Notes: generated from the sequence alone by a model not told the origin. 64,000 nt of DNA from Oscillospiraceae bacterium (GCA_902802045.1 CADCKQ010000002.1:1-64000), one strand, 5' to 3'; positions 1 through 8,311 are shown, numbered from the stretch's first letter. Numbers and translations: made by a program.

Positions 1-1152
1 CTCTGTCCAGCCGGGTTTTACCTCTACCATATATTTGTTCTGGTTTGCCAGCGCCATGGATGTAAGGCAGAACATCGCTGCCATGGCCGGATCGGTCTGG
101 GTGTTCTCCGCCACCGCTTTGCAGTAATAAAAGGCGTCTTTCGGCAGAGCATGTATCGGAAATTCCGGAAGCTCCGCCTCCGAGCTTTTCAGCGGTACGA
201 TCTCTCCGAATACCGTATCAGCGTTTTCGGATGCTTTTCCTTTGCTTACTGACGGTGGACGGATGGGGGAATCAACGGAATATACATCTGTACAGAACGA
301 ACATGCTCTTCTTATCGCTTTGTCCCCGTATGTCAGAGCACCGTGCATCTCGTCCCATTTCGACCTCATAAGGCCGGAAACTCTGAAGAGGGAATCCATT
401 CTCTCTTCGTCTTTTCCCGTCCAGAAGGCGAGCTTGCAGCAGAGAGCGAGGTCCGCCTCCGAGTGCGAAGCGTAGGAGCCTTCCCAGTCCCCGTTCCAGA
501 GAGGATCGTTTCCGATCCTGGTGATTATTTCGTCGTCAGACAGACCGGAACCCACGTCCTTCTCAGAGCGGAGCGTTCTCAAATCATCAGCGTTCTCATT
601 TCCCTCTTCTCTTTTCATATACGTCTCAAGTACTGTCTTAAGCTGTTCATCCCTGTAACCGAAGTCCGTGGAGAACGATGACAGGACTTTTCCGGTACAG
701 GTGAGATACTTGTTAGTACACCCCGCGATATATACCTCTATATCTTTGGGGGATTTGATGTAGTATTTTTCCTTGTCATAGAAGAAACCCTTTGTCTTGA
801 AATAGATATGCACGCCTGTTCCGGAAGGGCTCAGTTCGGAATAACAGTCCATTGTCTTGATGATATCGAAGGCAAGGGACGACAAGTGACCGTTCTCGTC
901 CAGACAATGGTCTATATCTATTCCCGAAAATTCCCCGAATACTCCGAAACCCAGTCCGTCGTATTTGTCCTTCACCGATAGGGCGGTATCGAGATCGGAG
1001 AACGTTCCGATATCATTGGATCTGGCATTGTTTCCGCTTTTCGGGTCGTAGGGGACTTTGGTCTTTTTGTCACCTCGCGTCTCATAGCGCCAGGTACAGA
1101 AACTCCCTTTTTCCCGAAGCTCTCCAGGCAGATTTTTGATTTGATGGTTCAT
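1..1152 (-). CDS. NrS-1-type primase-polymerase of a mobile element, 3' end cut by the window
   Basis: The first 384 residues are visible and the frame is still open at base 1. The N-terminal half has archaeo-eukaryotic primase (AEP) features: GIDIDHC near residue 78 (metal-binding DxD), SGTGVHIY near 108, and EVYIAGCTNKYLTCTG near 133. A following segment (DPLWNGDWEG, then SEADLALC and LAFWTG) resembles the helicase-binding module of phage NrS-1-like polymerases. Such proteins prime and extend DNA during replication of phages and integrative elements, and usually carry a helicase domain further on, which would lie outside the window. The start is the ATG at 1152-1150, preceded by GGAAG on the minus strand. 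No integrase or other phage gene is visible. Family call is by motif only. Confidence 0.8.
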   Translation of the reverse strand, partial: MNHQIKNLPGELREKGSFCTWRYETRGDKKTKVPYDPKSGNNARSNDIGTFSDLDTALSVKDKYDGLGFGVFGEFSGIDIDHCLDENGHLSSLAFDIIKTMDCYSELSPSGTGVHIYFKTKGFFYDKEKYYIKSPKDIEVYIAGCTNKYLTCTGKVLSSFSTDFGYRDEQLKTVLETYMKREEGNENADDLRTLRSEKDVGSGLSDDEIITRIGNDPLWNGDWEGSYASHSEADLALCCKLAFWTGKDEERMDSLFRVSGLMRSKWDEMHGALTYGDKAIRRACSFCTDVYSVDSPIRPPSVSKGKASENADTVFGEIVPLKSSEAELPEFPIHALPKDAFYYCKAVAENTQTDPAMAAMFCLTSMALANQNKYMVEVKPGWTE

Positions 1153-1332
1153 TTTCTTCCTTTCATTAAATTCCTTTCACGATATTTCAATTCCATAGCT
1201 ATGTGGATTAACAAATTAACAGATGTTTTATCCCCCTCAATTACCATGCAGAAATACGGCATTACTTAACGGGCCTAAATGTTAATTTTTTGTGAACAAC
1301 AGCTAAAATGCTGGTAATAAAGGAATATTTTT

Positions 1333-1361
1333 TTGAAAAAATAGCTGACATTGTTTATAAT
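1333..1361 (+). promoter_or_regulatory. Sigma-A-type promoter of the DUF234-like gene
   Basis: TTGAAA at 1333-1338, a 17-nt spacer and a perfect TATAAT at 1356-1361. The -10 box lies in the centre of the palindrome described next. The gene starts about 44 nt downstream. Confidence 0.7.
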
Positions 1362-1375
1362 AAACAATGCCAGCT
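1343..1375 (+). promoter_or_regulatory. 33-nt palindrome centred on the -10 box, probable operator
   Basis: Two 16-nt arms separated by a single A. They differ from perfect symmetry at one position (AGCTGACATTGTTTAT against the complement of ATAAACAATGCCAGCT). The dyad covers the spacer, the -10 box and the transcription start. This is where a dimeric repressor would block RNA polymerase. It has no T-run after it, so it is unlikely to be a terminator. The bound factor is unknown; autoregulation by the wHTH-containing product downstream is an inference. Confidence 0.6.
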
Positions 1376-1404
1376 ACAGTTATCATATTATGATAGGATA
1401 AATA

Positions 1405-2745
1405 ATGAGATATGTTGATGAAAAAGTCCGTGCTGTCTTACAGGCCTGGACTGATACCTTTCCGTCAAATCATGTTAAAGATTATAGCAATAGTATCAGA
1501 CAGTATTTCAATGATATCTGTCTGATGAACGACTGTATAATTAAGCTTATCTCTGAGCACAGAAATGTCTTTATATTTTCGACGGATAATCTGACTGAAG
1601 CAGAGGCTTTGGATTTCTTTAAAAAGAATTTCCTTGAAAGCAGCTTAATTTCCGATACTTGGGAAGAAACTGCTGAAAAGTATATCTCACAGCGGGGGAA
1701 TCGCCGTACTTTACTGATAATAAGCGGGAACGATGTATCTGTCAGGCAAAAATGCCTGAATACATTTAAAAAAATGACTAAAATAGGAAGCTTCTTTCGC
1801 ACATGCGAAGCGGTGTCGGATCCGAATCCTCTCAAAGGTCAGGATAATTGGTCCGGCGGAATGCAGCTTTCTGATTATTTCTATGCTTTACCAGGGATGC
1901 GAAGACCGGATATCCTCCGATTATATGCACTCACCGGCGGAACATATATGTTCATTCGGGATATCGATGAAAACTCGGATTATGATCATGCCCTGGATAT
2001 GTTATTAAGGTATGATTCTCTTTATTCATCATATCTGCCGGATCTTCTGGAAAAATCATTCCGAACACCCGAAAGCTATTATCCGATCCTTTACAGTATC
2101 TCCAAAGGAAACCACAGACTGAGCGAAATAGCAAAGGACACCGATCTGCCGTACAACAATTGCGGAAACTGTCTTGAAGCTCTGATTAATAACGGTTTTG
2201 TTGTTCCTGTCAGAGAAAAAGACAAGAAAAACACTTCATTGTATTACTGCTCAAACACATATATTACTTCTTGGTTCAGGTACATTTATAAGAACCGGAA
2301 TTATCAGATCGCTGATAAGGAAAAGCTTAATAAGATCATTAGAGATGATATAGATGATGCCATAGCCATGCCGGTATTTCGGGAGGCATGTATGCGTTTC
2401 CTGAAGAAATCCGAAAGAGACTATCTGAAGCCTTTTCAGAAAGGGAAAAATTTGACAGTAGAAAAAAATATAAGAGGTGTAAATTATTATGGTGAGGGAA
2501 TTAAGATAGACCTTAGCGTTTCTGCGGGATATACAACACTATTCTGTGTGTTTCCGGAATCAGTCAAAAGCACATTCAAAAAAAAGGAACTGAAAGATAT
2601 AATAGAAGCCGTAAGGATCAGTTTTCCCGGCACTGAAAAAGAACTCACAGTATTCAGCGTAAACAGATTCAGTGACTGGTGCGTGCACTATTCAAAATAT
2701 GATGATTACCTTCATGAAGTAACCTTGGAAAGGCTGAGGTATTGA
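1405..2745 (+). CDS. DUF234-type (archaeal-ATPase-like) protein lacking its P-loop
   Basis: 446 aa. The C-terminal two thirds look like the bacterial/archaeal AAA ATPases that end in DUF234: LYALTGGTYMFI near residue 175, a winged-helix segment HRLSEIAKDTDLPYNNCGN near 235, SSLYYC/SWFRYIY-like residues after it, and FREACMRFL near 325. The first 120 residues should contain GxxxxGKT and a Walker B IDEFQ motif. Neither is present, although LLIISGNDVS near 108 recalls the later strand of the fold. The protein is therefore probably not an ATPase and may act through its winged helix. The weak RBS is AGGAT. The gene is AT-rich and stands beside a mobile-element primase, suggesting transfer. Its function is unknown. 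Confidence 0.6.
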   Translation: MRYVDEKVRAVLQAWTDTFPSNHVKDYSNSIRQYFNDICLMNDCIIKLISEHRNVFIFSTDNLTEAEALDFFKKNFLESSLISDTWEETAEKYISQRGNRRTLLIISGNDVSVRQKCLNTFKKMTKIGSFFRTCEAVSDPNPLKGQDNWSGGMQLSDYFYALPGMRRPDILRLYALTGGTYMFIRDIDENSDYDHALDMLLRYDSLYSSYLPDLLEKSFRTPESYYPILYSISKGNHRLSEIAKDTDLPYNNCGNCLEALINNGFVVPVREKDKKNTSLYYCSNTYITSWFRYIYKNRNYQIADKEKLNKIIRDDIDDAIAMPVFREACMRFLKKSERDYLKPFQKGKNLTVEKNIRGVNYYGEGIKIDLSVSAGYTTLFCVFPESVKSTFKKKELKDIIEAVRISFPGTEKELTVFSVNRFSDWCVHYSKYDDYLHEVTLERLRY

Positions 2746-2886
2746 ATATATGCACTTCAAAAACTGATTGGAGAATATTTTACGCACTTTTTGAAACCGT
2801 TGAAATGCAAGACTTTCAGAATATATACACTTTATACACTTTATTCTGATGTATGCTCTCTTGAATACATATGAACTACATATCAA

Positions 2887-2923
2887 AAAAACACTTTATG
2901 AAATAAGTGCATAAAGTGTTTTT
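2887..2923 (+). terminator. Intrinsic terminator-like hairpin
   Basis: Perfect 14-bp stem AAAAACACTTTATG / CATAAAGTGTTTTT with a 9-nt loop and a terminal T-run. It is AT-rich, so weaker than a classical terminator, and it lies 140 nt after the DUF234-like gene. Confidence 0.5.
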
Positions 2924-2945
2924 ATTCGTATCCGATGCGCTGCAA
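2905..2945 (+). repeat. Left copy of a diverged 41-nt direct repeat
   Basis: About 35 of 41 positions match 6022-6062 (shared cores AAGTG, ATAAAGTGTTT, TATTCG, TGCGC, GCAA). The two copies bracket the repressor-sensor operon. The rest of the gene-free stretch 2746-3227 is AT-rich and holds only the hairpin, palindrome and promoter listed here. Confidence 0.6.
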
Positions 2946-3051
2946 TGGTTTAAAGATGTAATGATGAATTGTAAATTGTATTTTTTTGTAAAAAAAATAA
3001 CCGAAAAACATCATTTTCTTAATAAACTGTTCCGTAGAACGATATATAAGC

Positions 3052-3082
3052 ATAATTCAGGGGGTCTGACCCTCTGAATTAT
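3052..3082 (+). repeat. Palindrome upstream of the blaI-like gene
   Basis: 31 nt, 15-nt arms around one T with one mismatch (ATAATTCAGGGGGTC / GACCCTCTGAATTAT). A closely related sequence occurs at 5674-5702, just after the blaR1-like stop codon. It has no clean T-run. It may be a terminator remnant, an element end or a member of an intergenic repeat family. Confidence 0.6.
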
Positions 3083-3153
3083 TATATTTCGGACAATGGA
3101 CGGAAACGAGATAACTGAATAGAGCGGATTTCCGAGTTATATGAATCCGGGGC

Positions 3154-3210
3154 TTGACAGACAGGTCTATCAATGATAGACTATCTGCGAGGTCGATAGC
3201 TGATAGACCT
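3154..3210 (+). promoter_or_regulatory. Promoter and two operator dyads of the blaI-like operon
   Basis: TTGACA at 3154-3159, a 17-nt spacer and TAGACT at 3177-3182. A perfect 17-nt palindrome GTCTATCAATGATAGAC (3165-3181) fills the spacer and overlaps the -10. A second, imperfect copy AGGTCGATAGCTGATAGACCT spans 3190-3210 over the start of transcription (21 nt, written here as arms AGGTC...GACCT). Two tandem dyads are the standard arrangement for BlaI/MecI repressors, though the half-site differs from the staphylococcal TACA/TGTA core. The RBS AAGAGG lies at 3215-3220. Confidence 0.75.
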
Positions 3211-3227
3211 TTATAAGAGGAATAGAT

Positions 3228-3593
3228 ATGGAAGAAAAGAAACTCGGCGCAGTAGAAGCCCGCTTTGCCGCTCTTATTTGGGACAACGCACCGATTAATT
3301 CAACTGATTTGGTGCGGTTGTGCGCGAAGGAATTGGACTGGAAGAAATCCACGACCTACACGGTGCTTAAAAAGCTCTGCGAGCGGGGCATCTTTCAGAA
3401 CGTGGATGGGACGGTGACGGCGCTCGTCACTCGAGAGGAATTTGCCGCAGCTCAGAGCGAACGCTTCGTGGCGGAAACCTTTGCCGGGTCGCTCCCGGCC
3501 TTTCTGGCGGCCTTTGCCTCCCGCAAGCCCTTGTCCGCGGGCGAAGTCGACGAGATTCAGAAGCTGATCGATGCCTACCGGGAGGGTAAGTGA
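3228..3593 (+). CDS. BlaI/MecI/CopY-family transcriptional repressor
   Basis: 121 aa, the usual size for the family. An N-terminal winged helix has the recognition segment KKSTTYTVLKKLCERG near residues 40-55, followed by a wing containing GTVTALV and a C-terminal helical dimerisation region. BlaI-type repressors bind tandem dyads and are inactivated by cleavage after the partner membrane metalloprotease senses a signal. The two dyads in its own promoter and the M56 protease gene immediately downstream fit that logic. The gene is richer in GC than the AT-rich flanks. Which signal it responds to cannot be read from the repressor. Confidence 0.9.
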   Translation: MEEKKLGAVEARFAALIWDNAPINSTDLVRLCAKELDWKKSTTYTVLKKLCERGIFQNVDGTVTALVTREEFAAAQSERFVAETFAGSLPAFLAAFASRKPLSAGEVDEIQKLIDAYREGK

Positions 3594-3594
3594 C

Positions 3595-5673
3595 ATGAAC
3601 GCACTGCTGATAAAGCTGCTGAACATGAGCGCGGCGGGGAGCGTACTGATCCTCGCCGTGGTCGTGTTGCGCGCTCTACTCAAAAAGGCACCGCGATGGA
3701 TCATCTGTGCCATGTGGGCGTTGGTGGCCATCCGGCTTGTTTGCCCAATCAGTTTCGCTTCGCCGGTTTCCGCCTTCCGAGCAACGCCCTCTATCGTCAG
3801 TGAGAGCGGCGAGGTAGAGGTCTTCCGCCCCACCGAAAGCAGCGAAAAGCCGCTGCTCGAGGTGGATACCGTTCAGATCGAGCGGCCGCAGACAAGCGCC
3901 GAGACCATCTCAAATATCCCAGGCACATCTTTTGCCGTCACTCAGCGCAGCCGTGACGTCTATCTTCCACCGCTGGTATTGTTCTATCTGCTGGGCTTCA
4001 GCGCCATGTTGCTGTACGCGGTGATCAGCACACTGCTTTTGCGGAAAAAAGTAGCTGTTTCTCTGCCTCAAAGAGAAAATATCCGTGTTTGTGATGAGGT
4101 GACGAGTCCCTTTATCCTCGGTGTTCTCCGTCCGGTGATCTATCTTCCCTCCTCCTTGAGTGGGGAAGAAAAACGATATGTCCTTGCCCACGAGCGTGCA
4201 CACCTTAACCGCTTCGATCATCTTTGGAAGCCATTGGGCTTTCTGATTCTCAGCGTCCATTGGTTCAATCCCTTCTGCTGGCTAGCCTATGTGATGCTTG
4301 GCAGGGACATTGAATTTGCCTGTGATGAGAAGGTCATCCGCAAGCTCGGGCACAATGAACGCACCGCCTATTCTCAGACACTCCTAAATTGCAGTGCCCG
4401 CCACATTTTGGCCGCTTGCCCCGTGGCCTTTGGCGAAACCGACGTGAAAAACCGTGTGAGAGCGGTGCTGAACTATAAAAAGCCCGCGTTTTGGATCATT
4501 CTCGCCTCTCTCCTCGGCTGCCTTGTGCTGGTCGTGTGCTTTGCCGCAAATCCCGCTGTAAGCCAAAAGAGCGAACCGACGCCTCCTCCGATGCAGGAAA
4601 CGGCATTGCCCACACTCGAGCCGCTGCCTAGGCAGCAGGAAGGAACAACAACACACCGCATGACGCTGGACGATGTTTACATGCTGGCGAACAAGGGCAT
4701 GGACTTAACATGGGCAGACCTGCTGGCCTTTGAAGGCAAGGAGATCGGGTCGAGTCAGCTGATCTGGCGCTTTCCGATCGATGACACATATTGCCTTGAA
4801 GCTTATGACGGGGAGTTGGACGGCCCGCCCGAGCACGTCCTGTTGTTGATTGCCGATGAAAACGGCGAGTTCCGGGCTGGCCCCGGCCTCTATATCGATA
4901 TTCTGAATCAGGACATTTACGCGTTCCTATCCGGCGCGCATACCCGTTCAATCACCGTTACCAGCAACGGTAAAACGAAACAGCCTTCCCTGTACCTGCT
5001 GTACGAGAAGATCTGGAGAGATAACGGCTGGCTCGTCGCAGACGGCCCTCCGCTTCAGGCTGCCTTGACGCATCCGGAAAATATATCTGAGGTAACTCTT
5101 GCGGACGATTTTACGGTTCGGTTTGACAGTTATGCACGCAAGAGCGGGCTACAGATCTATGACGAACAGTACCGTCCGCTGCGGGAAGACTGGTACGGCG
5201 ACACCGCCGTCAACTGGCTTGCGCAGGGCACTTATTACTGCGTGATCGAGGTTTACGGTCCGCAGGGACGCTATATTGCTTCGGAGGGCGCCAGCGAAGA
5301 AAGTGTATACAGGGCCGTCTTCCGTCTGATCGTCGATTCGGAGGGCGCGGAAGCCTACGCACCGGAAAAGGCTTCCGGATTGACGACAGCCAGTCTTCAT
5401 ACGACTGGAGGGGACTGTGTGTTGACTGAAGAATTCTCCAAAGAAAGTCTGAACATGCTTGAAAGCTGGCTGAAAAACGCCGAGCCTCTGCCTGGCGGCA
5501 CGGGCTGCCCATTCGGCAGTGTCCTCACGCTGACGCGCTCAGACGGCAGCAAGATCTCCTGCTGTCCCGCAGAAGACAGCTGCGGTGTTGTCTTTGCCGA
5601 CGGGAAGTATTATCGCTTTGCGGATGATAACGAGGACTTTTGGATGCTCTTCGACCTTCAGTTTCCGCAGTGA
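3595..5673 (+). CDS. BlaR1-like M56 membrane metallopeptidase with an unrecognised sensor domain
   Basis: 692 aa. The start is the ATG at 3595, one base after the blaI-like TGA, with GGAGGG at 3581-3586. The N-terminal membrane part holds several hydrophobic segments and the zinc-protease motif HERAH (residues 199-203) with EFACDEKV about 40 residues later, as in M56 peptidases. A last membrane segment near residues 299-320 is followed by a roughly 370-residue extracellular region. In classical BlaR1 this region is a penicillin-binding domain with SxxK and KTG motifs; I see neither here. The region instead has a linker rich in P/E/T and two unassigned beta-rich segments. The protein most likely cleaves the repressor after ligand sensing, but the ligand is unknown. 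Confidence 0.85.
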   Translation: MNALLIKLLNMSAAGSVLILAVVVLRALLKKAPRWIICAMWALVAIRLVCPISFASPVSAFRATPSIVSESGEVEVFRPTESSEKPLLEVDTVQIERPQTSAETISNIPGTSFAVTQRSRDVYLPPLVLFYLLGFSAMLLYAVISTLLLRKKVAVSLPQRENIRVCDEVTSPFILGVLRPVIYLPSSLSGEEKRYVLAHERAHLNRFDHLWKPLGFLILSVHWFNPFCWLAYVMLGRDIEFACDEKVIRKLGHNERTAYSQTLLNCSARHILAACPVAFGETDVKNRVRAVLNYKKPAFWIILASLLGCLVLVVCFAANPAVSQKSEPTPPPMQETALPTLEPLPRQQEGTTTHRMTLDDVYMLANKGMDLTWADLLAFEGKEIGSSQLIWRFPIDDTYCLEAYDGELDGPPEHVLLLIADENGEFRAGPGLYIDILNQDIYAFLSGAHTRSITVTSNGKTKQPSLYLLYEKIWRDNGWLVADGPPLQAALTHPENISEVTLADDFTVRFDSYARKSGLQIYDEQYRPLREDWYGDTAVNWLAQGTYYCVIEVYGPQGRYIASEGASEESVYRAVFRLIVDSEGAEAYAPEKASGLTTASLHTTGGDCVLTEEFSKESLNMLESWLKNAEPLPGGTGCPFGSVLTLTRSDGSKISCCPAEDSCGVVFADGKYYRFADDNEDFWMLFDLQFPQ

Positions 5674-5702
5674 ATAATTCAGAGGTCTGACCACCTTAAT
5701 TA
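5674..5702 (+). repeat. Palindrome at the 3' edge of the blaR1-like gene
   Basis: ATAATTCAGAGGTC / GACCACCTTAATTAT, an imperfect palindrome beginning one base after the stop codon. Its left arm is nearly that of 3052-3082, so the operon is framed by two copies of one element. Confidence 0.55.
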
Positions 5703-5758
5703 TTTCAGAATGAATCTTATGTTATAATAAATACCTTAGAAAAACATGTAAAAAACTA

Positions 5759-5783
5759 AGACCCGTTGCGGCGCAGCGGGTCT
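5759..5783 (+). terminator. GC-rich hairpin, possible terminator of the blaI-blaR1-like operon
   Basis: AGACCCGTTGCG / CGCAGCGGGTCT form a 12-nt dyad with one G-T pair, followed by GAATTTT. The T-run is short, so termination is uncertain. Confidence 0.45.
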
Positions 5784-6143
5784 GAATTTTGAAAATTGAT
5801 CTGGAAATTGAATTTTTCTGCAAAATACTAAGTTAGAAGCATAATTCTCATATACCAGGCGCCTTCTTTGAGGGCGCTGTCATCTTCAGAAGAACGAGGG
5901 AGATAAACGGATTCTTCGCAGGCTCAGAATAACATTTCAGTCCCGACCTCATCATTCAATATATCTGACTGCTTTACGCCATTATCTGACCCGGAAAAGC
6001 AAAAAATATGATGCCAATAAAAAGTGTATAAAGTGTTTATATTCGAATCCCTTGCGCCGCAAAGCGTTCGGGATTCAAATAATTCAATTGGCAATTAATT
6101 AAAAAGTGTGTAAATTAAAAAGATCCTTTGCTCCGCAGAACGA
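5784..6143. other. AT-rich intergenic stretch without a gene
   Basis: No ORF with an RBS. It contains a small GC hairpin near 5859-5880 (GCGCC / GGCGC) and the right copy of the 41-nt repeat. Fragments such as GCTCCGCAGAACGA near 6130 echo GTTCCGTAGAACGA near 3030, so the two flanks of the repressor-sensor operon share more than the 41-nt block. Confidence 0.4.
6022..6062 (+). repeat. Right copy of the diverged 41-nt direct repeat
   Basis: Same orientation as 2905-2945 with about six mismatches. Immediately after it, GAATCCC (6047 region) and GGGATTC (6070 region) form a further inverted repeat not preserved on the left. Confidence 0.6.
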
Positions 6144-6180
6144 CAAAAAAGGAGCGGCGCAAATAAAGACGCCGCCCCCC
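6144..6180 (-). terminator. Terminator of the zinc-ribbon lipoprotein gene
   Basis: On the minus strand a GGCGGCG / CGCCGC-type stem with a TCTTTATTTG loop is followed by TTTTTT. It lies about 90 nt past the lipoprotein stop codon. Confidence 0.65.
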
Positions 6181-6268
6181 CAAGACAGGAATGAGATAAT
6201 ATAGGTTGCTCGTTAAACTAATTATAGAAGAACATAACTCCTGTGTCAAGATAAAACTCAGAGGTTCG

Positions 6269-8218
6269 TTATATGAAAGAGCGTCCGCAGGCAGGACATC
6301 TCTCCATAGCGAGGGAGACCTCAGCCCCGCAGTCCGGGCACCAGATGGCCTCGTAATGGCTTCCGTCTGAGTTGTAGCCGAAATGGGTCGGCATACCGTC
6401 GACGTAGTTGCCTGTCTCGCTTTCCATGAAGTCATAGTAATGCGAGCCTGCCCAGCCGCCCTGATCCTCTTCGTAGCCGTCCATGGAGTCGTAGTAATGC
6501 GAGCCGGCCCAGCCGCCCTGATCCTCTTCGGGGATCAGCAGGCCCATATTGCCGTAGATCTCTGCCTTGTAAACATTCGAATTGCTCGGGTAATCGATAT
6601 AATAGACAATGGCGTCGCATCCGTCGTAGAATTTCCCTTCGACTTTGCAGTTCCATGCGTCGACAAAGACTTGGGTGCCGTTTACCAGGTCGATGGCGTA
6701 TCCGCCGCCGCCCTCATGCGCGTAGCCGCTCATGGAACCGTAGACAGGTTGCGGCTGGGGCCGGCTGCCTGTGATCACGCAGTAGGTCACATTGTTGGGA
6801 TCTCCGTCCCAGTATACAGTGGCAGGCGCGCCGATATAGATGTCGCCGTCCAGGTCGATGACTCTCCACTCGGCGATGACGCTGTAGCCTTCATCCAGCC
6901 AGATACTGACATAGGCGTACTTTGTCTCGAGGACGCTGCCGTATTTGACGCCGGACTTGGGTTCGGGCTTGGGAGCGGTGACATAGACGTAAGCGGTGGT
7001 GGTACGGGCGGTCATTCCTTTATAGTAGAAGGTGCAGTAGGCGCCCCAGCCGCTGACATCGGCGGTCAGATTCCCGAGGGAGAGTGTTGTCCCGTAGTAG
7101 CCGGAGATGGAGACTTGCGGGAACATGGCCGAAAACTGCGCGGGCGTGTATTCCAGGCCCTGCGGAGAGACCATCATCCAGGATACGTAGTCGAAGACAT
7201 TTGCGCTGGCGATAAACAGCGCGGTGCCGCCTGTCGTCTTGTACGGCTCGCTGGTCGGGTTCTTGGTGATCTCCAGATATATCGGCTGCGGCGCGGGGGC
7301 CTCTGTCGGTACGGGGGTCGCGGCAGGCGCGGGGGTAGCGGTCGGAGCGGGTGTCGCGGTAGGCGCGGGCGATGCCGTGGCTTCCGGGGCATCCAGCGCC
7401 GCGGGCTTCGGTACGGGGAAGTGCTCGGTGGCCTTTTTAAGGCCGGTGAAGACCTGATAGCTTTCGGTCAGGCGCGCGATATCCTTAGCCTCGTCGGCAG
7501 TGAGCCACTCAAAGCTGACGCTGCTTCTCTCAGCGCCTTCAAAAGCTTGCACGCCTGAGGCGTTGTACTGCTCGGGAGTGATCTCGACGCCCTCAATGTC
7601 CGTGTGCGTGGTCGTCCGCACGCCGTTTTCGACGAGCGTGTGCTCTACCGCAAATGCCTCATAGCTGATTACGTCGTCCTTCATGCTGAAGGCACTCTTG
7701 CTGGTATATACTTCCGTGTCAGAGATAACGACGTTGTCGTAGAACAAATAGTTCCACGTGTCGTCCGCGGTATGGAAGGTATCCATGCTGTCGCTCATGA
7801 TGTCGGGGAAAGATTCTTCCTCGTCCTTTTCAACGCTGCACTCCGTAAGCGCGTCGCGGTCACTGCTGACTTCCCAGATCTTCAGGTTCGTGGAGCGGTC
7901 CTGCGGATGCTGGGAGGCCGCGATCAGTTCAAGGCAGCCGTCGCGGTCGAGATCGGTGACGGTATAGAACCAGGGCAGCTCTCCGGCCGGCTGCAGCATT
8001 TTATCCATGTTATCGCAGATGAGCTCGAGCTGCGCGTCCGTGTCTGACAGTTCGGCGGGCACTTCGGGCGCGACGGGCTCGGCGGGAGCACTCTGCGCTT
8101 CGGTCCCGGCAGGGGCTGTTTCCTGCCCCTGAGCAGAGGCCTGGGCGGAACCGCAGGCCGCCAGACTCAGCATCATGATCAGAGCCAGAATGATCGCTGT
8201 CATCCGGTAATTCTTCAT
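6269..8218 (-). CDS. Secreted lipoprotein with Pro/Thr linker, 19-aa tandem repeat and C-terminal zinc ribbon
   Basis: 649 aa. A lipoprotein signal peptide ends in LAAC (Cys near residue 22), so the mature protein is tethered outside the membrane. A globular part (about 55-275, including DLDRDGCLELIA) resembles the VCBS/EF-like acidic segments of surface proteins. A PAPTATPAP linker follows (about 285-315), then a beta-rich region. Near residues 560-600 a 19-residue unit beginning EEDQGGWAGSHYYD is repeated twice; the DNA copies are 57 nt apart (6431 and 6488). The last 25 residues contain CPDCGAE and CPACGRSF, a two-CxxC zinc ribbon. Such ribbons are normally cytoplasmic, so this location is odd. 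RBS AAGGAGG. The role is unknown. Confidence 0.7.
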   Translation of the reverse strand: MKNYRMTAIILALIMMLSLAACGSAQASAQGQETAPAGTEAQSAPAEPVAPEVPAELSDTDAQLELICDNMDKMLQPAGELPWFYTVTDLDRDGCLELIAASQHPQDRSTNLKIWEVSSDRDALTECSVEKDEEESFPDIMSDSMDTFHTADDTWNYLFYDNVVISDTEVYTSKSAFSMKDDVISYEAFAVEHTLVENGVRTTTHTDIEGVEITPEQYNASGVQAFEGAERSSVSFEWLTADEAKDIARLTESYQVFTGLKKATEHFPVPKPAALDAPEATASPAPTATPAPTATPAPAATPVPTEAPAPQPIYLEITKNPTSEPYKTTGGTALFIASANVFDYVSWMMVSPQGLEYTPAQFSAMFPQVSISGYYGTTLSLGNLTADVSGWGAYCTFYYKGMTARTTTAYVYVTAPKPEPKSGVKYGSVLETKYAYVSIWLDEGYSVIAEWRVIDLDGDIYIGAPATVYWDGDPNNVTYCVITGSRPQPQPVYGSMSGYAHEGGGGYAIDLVNGTQVFVDAWNCKVEGKFYDGCDAIVYYIDYPSNSNVYKAEIYGNMGLLIPEEDQGGWAGSHYYDSMDGYEEDQGGWAGSHYYDFMESETGNYVDGMPTHFGYNSDGSHYEAIWCPDCGAEVSLAMERCPACGRSFI

Positions 8219-8281
8219 ATTTGTCCTCCTTCTTTTATTGGGAAACTGTAAAGTAAGTACTGCTCATACAGGTACCCGGTT

Positions 8282-8311
8282 ATTTTACCACTTTCCGTGT
8301 ATTGATGTAAA
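8282..8311 (-). promoter_or_regulatory. Probable promoter of the zinc-ribbon lipoprotein gene
   Basis: On the minus strand, TTTACA (8311-8306), 18-nt spacer, TAAAAT (8287-8282), about 65 nt before the ATG. Confidence 0.5.

Noticed and set aside
2746..3227. CRISPR-like array in the AT-rich repeats (CACTTTAT-type words)
   Set aside because: Short words recur but there are no regularly spaced repeats or cas genes.
6383..7558. 391-codon open frame antisense to the zinc-ribbon lipoprotein
   Set aside because: The Val/Gly/Arg-rich translation mirrors the repeat and Pro/Thr linker on the other strand; the minus-strand frame has signal peptide, lipobox and RBS.
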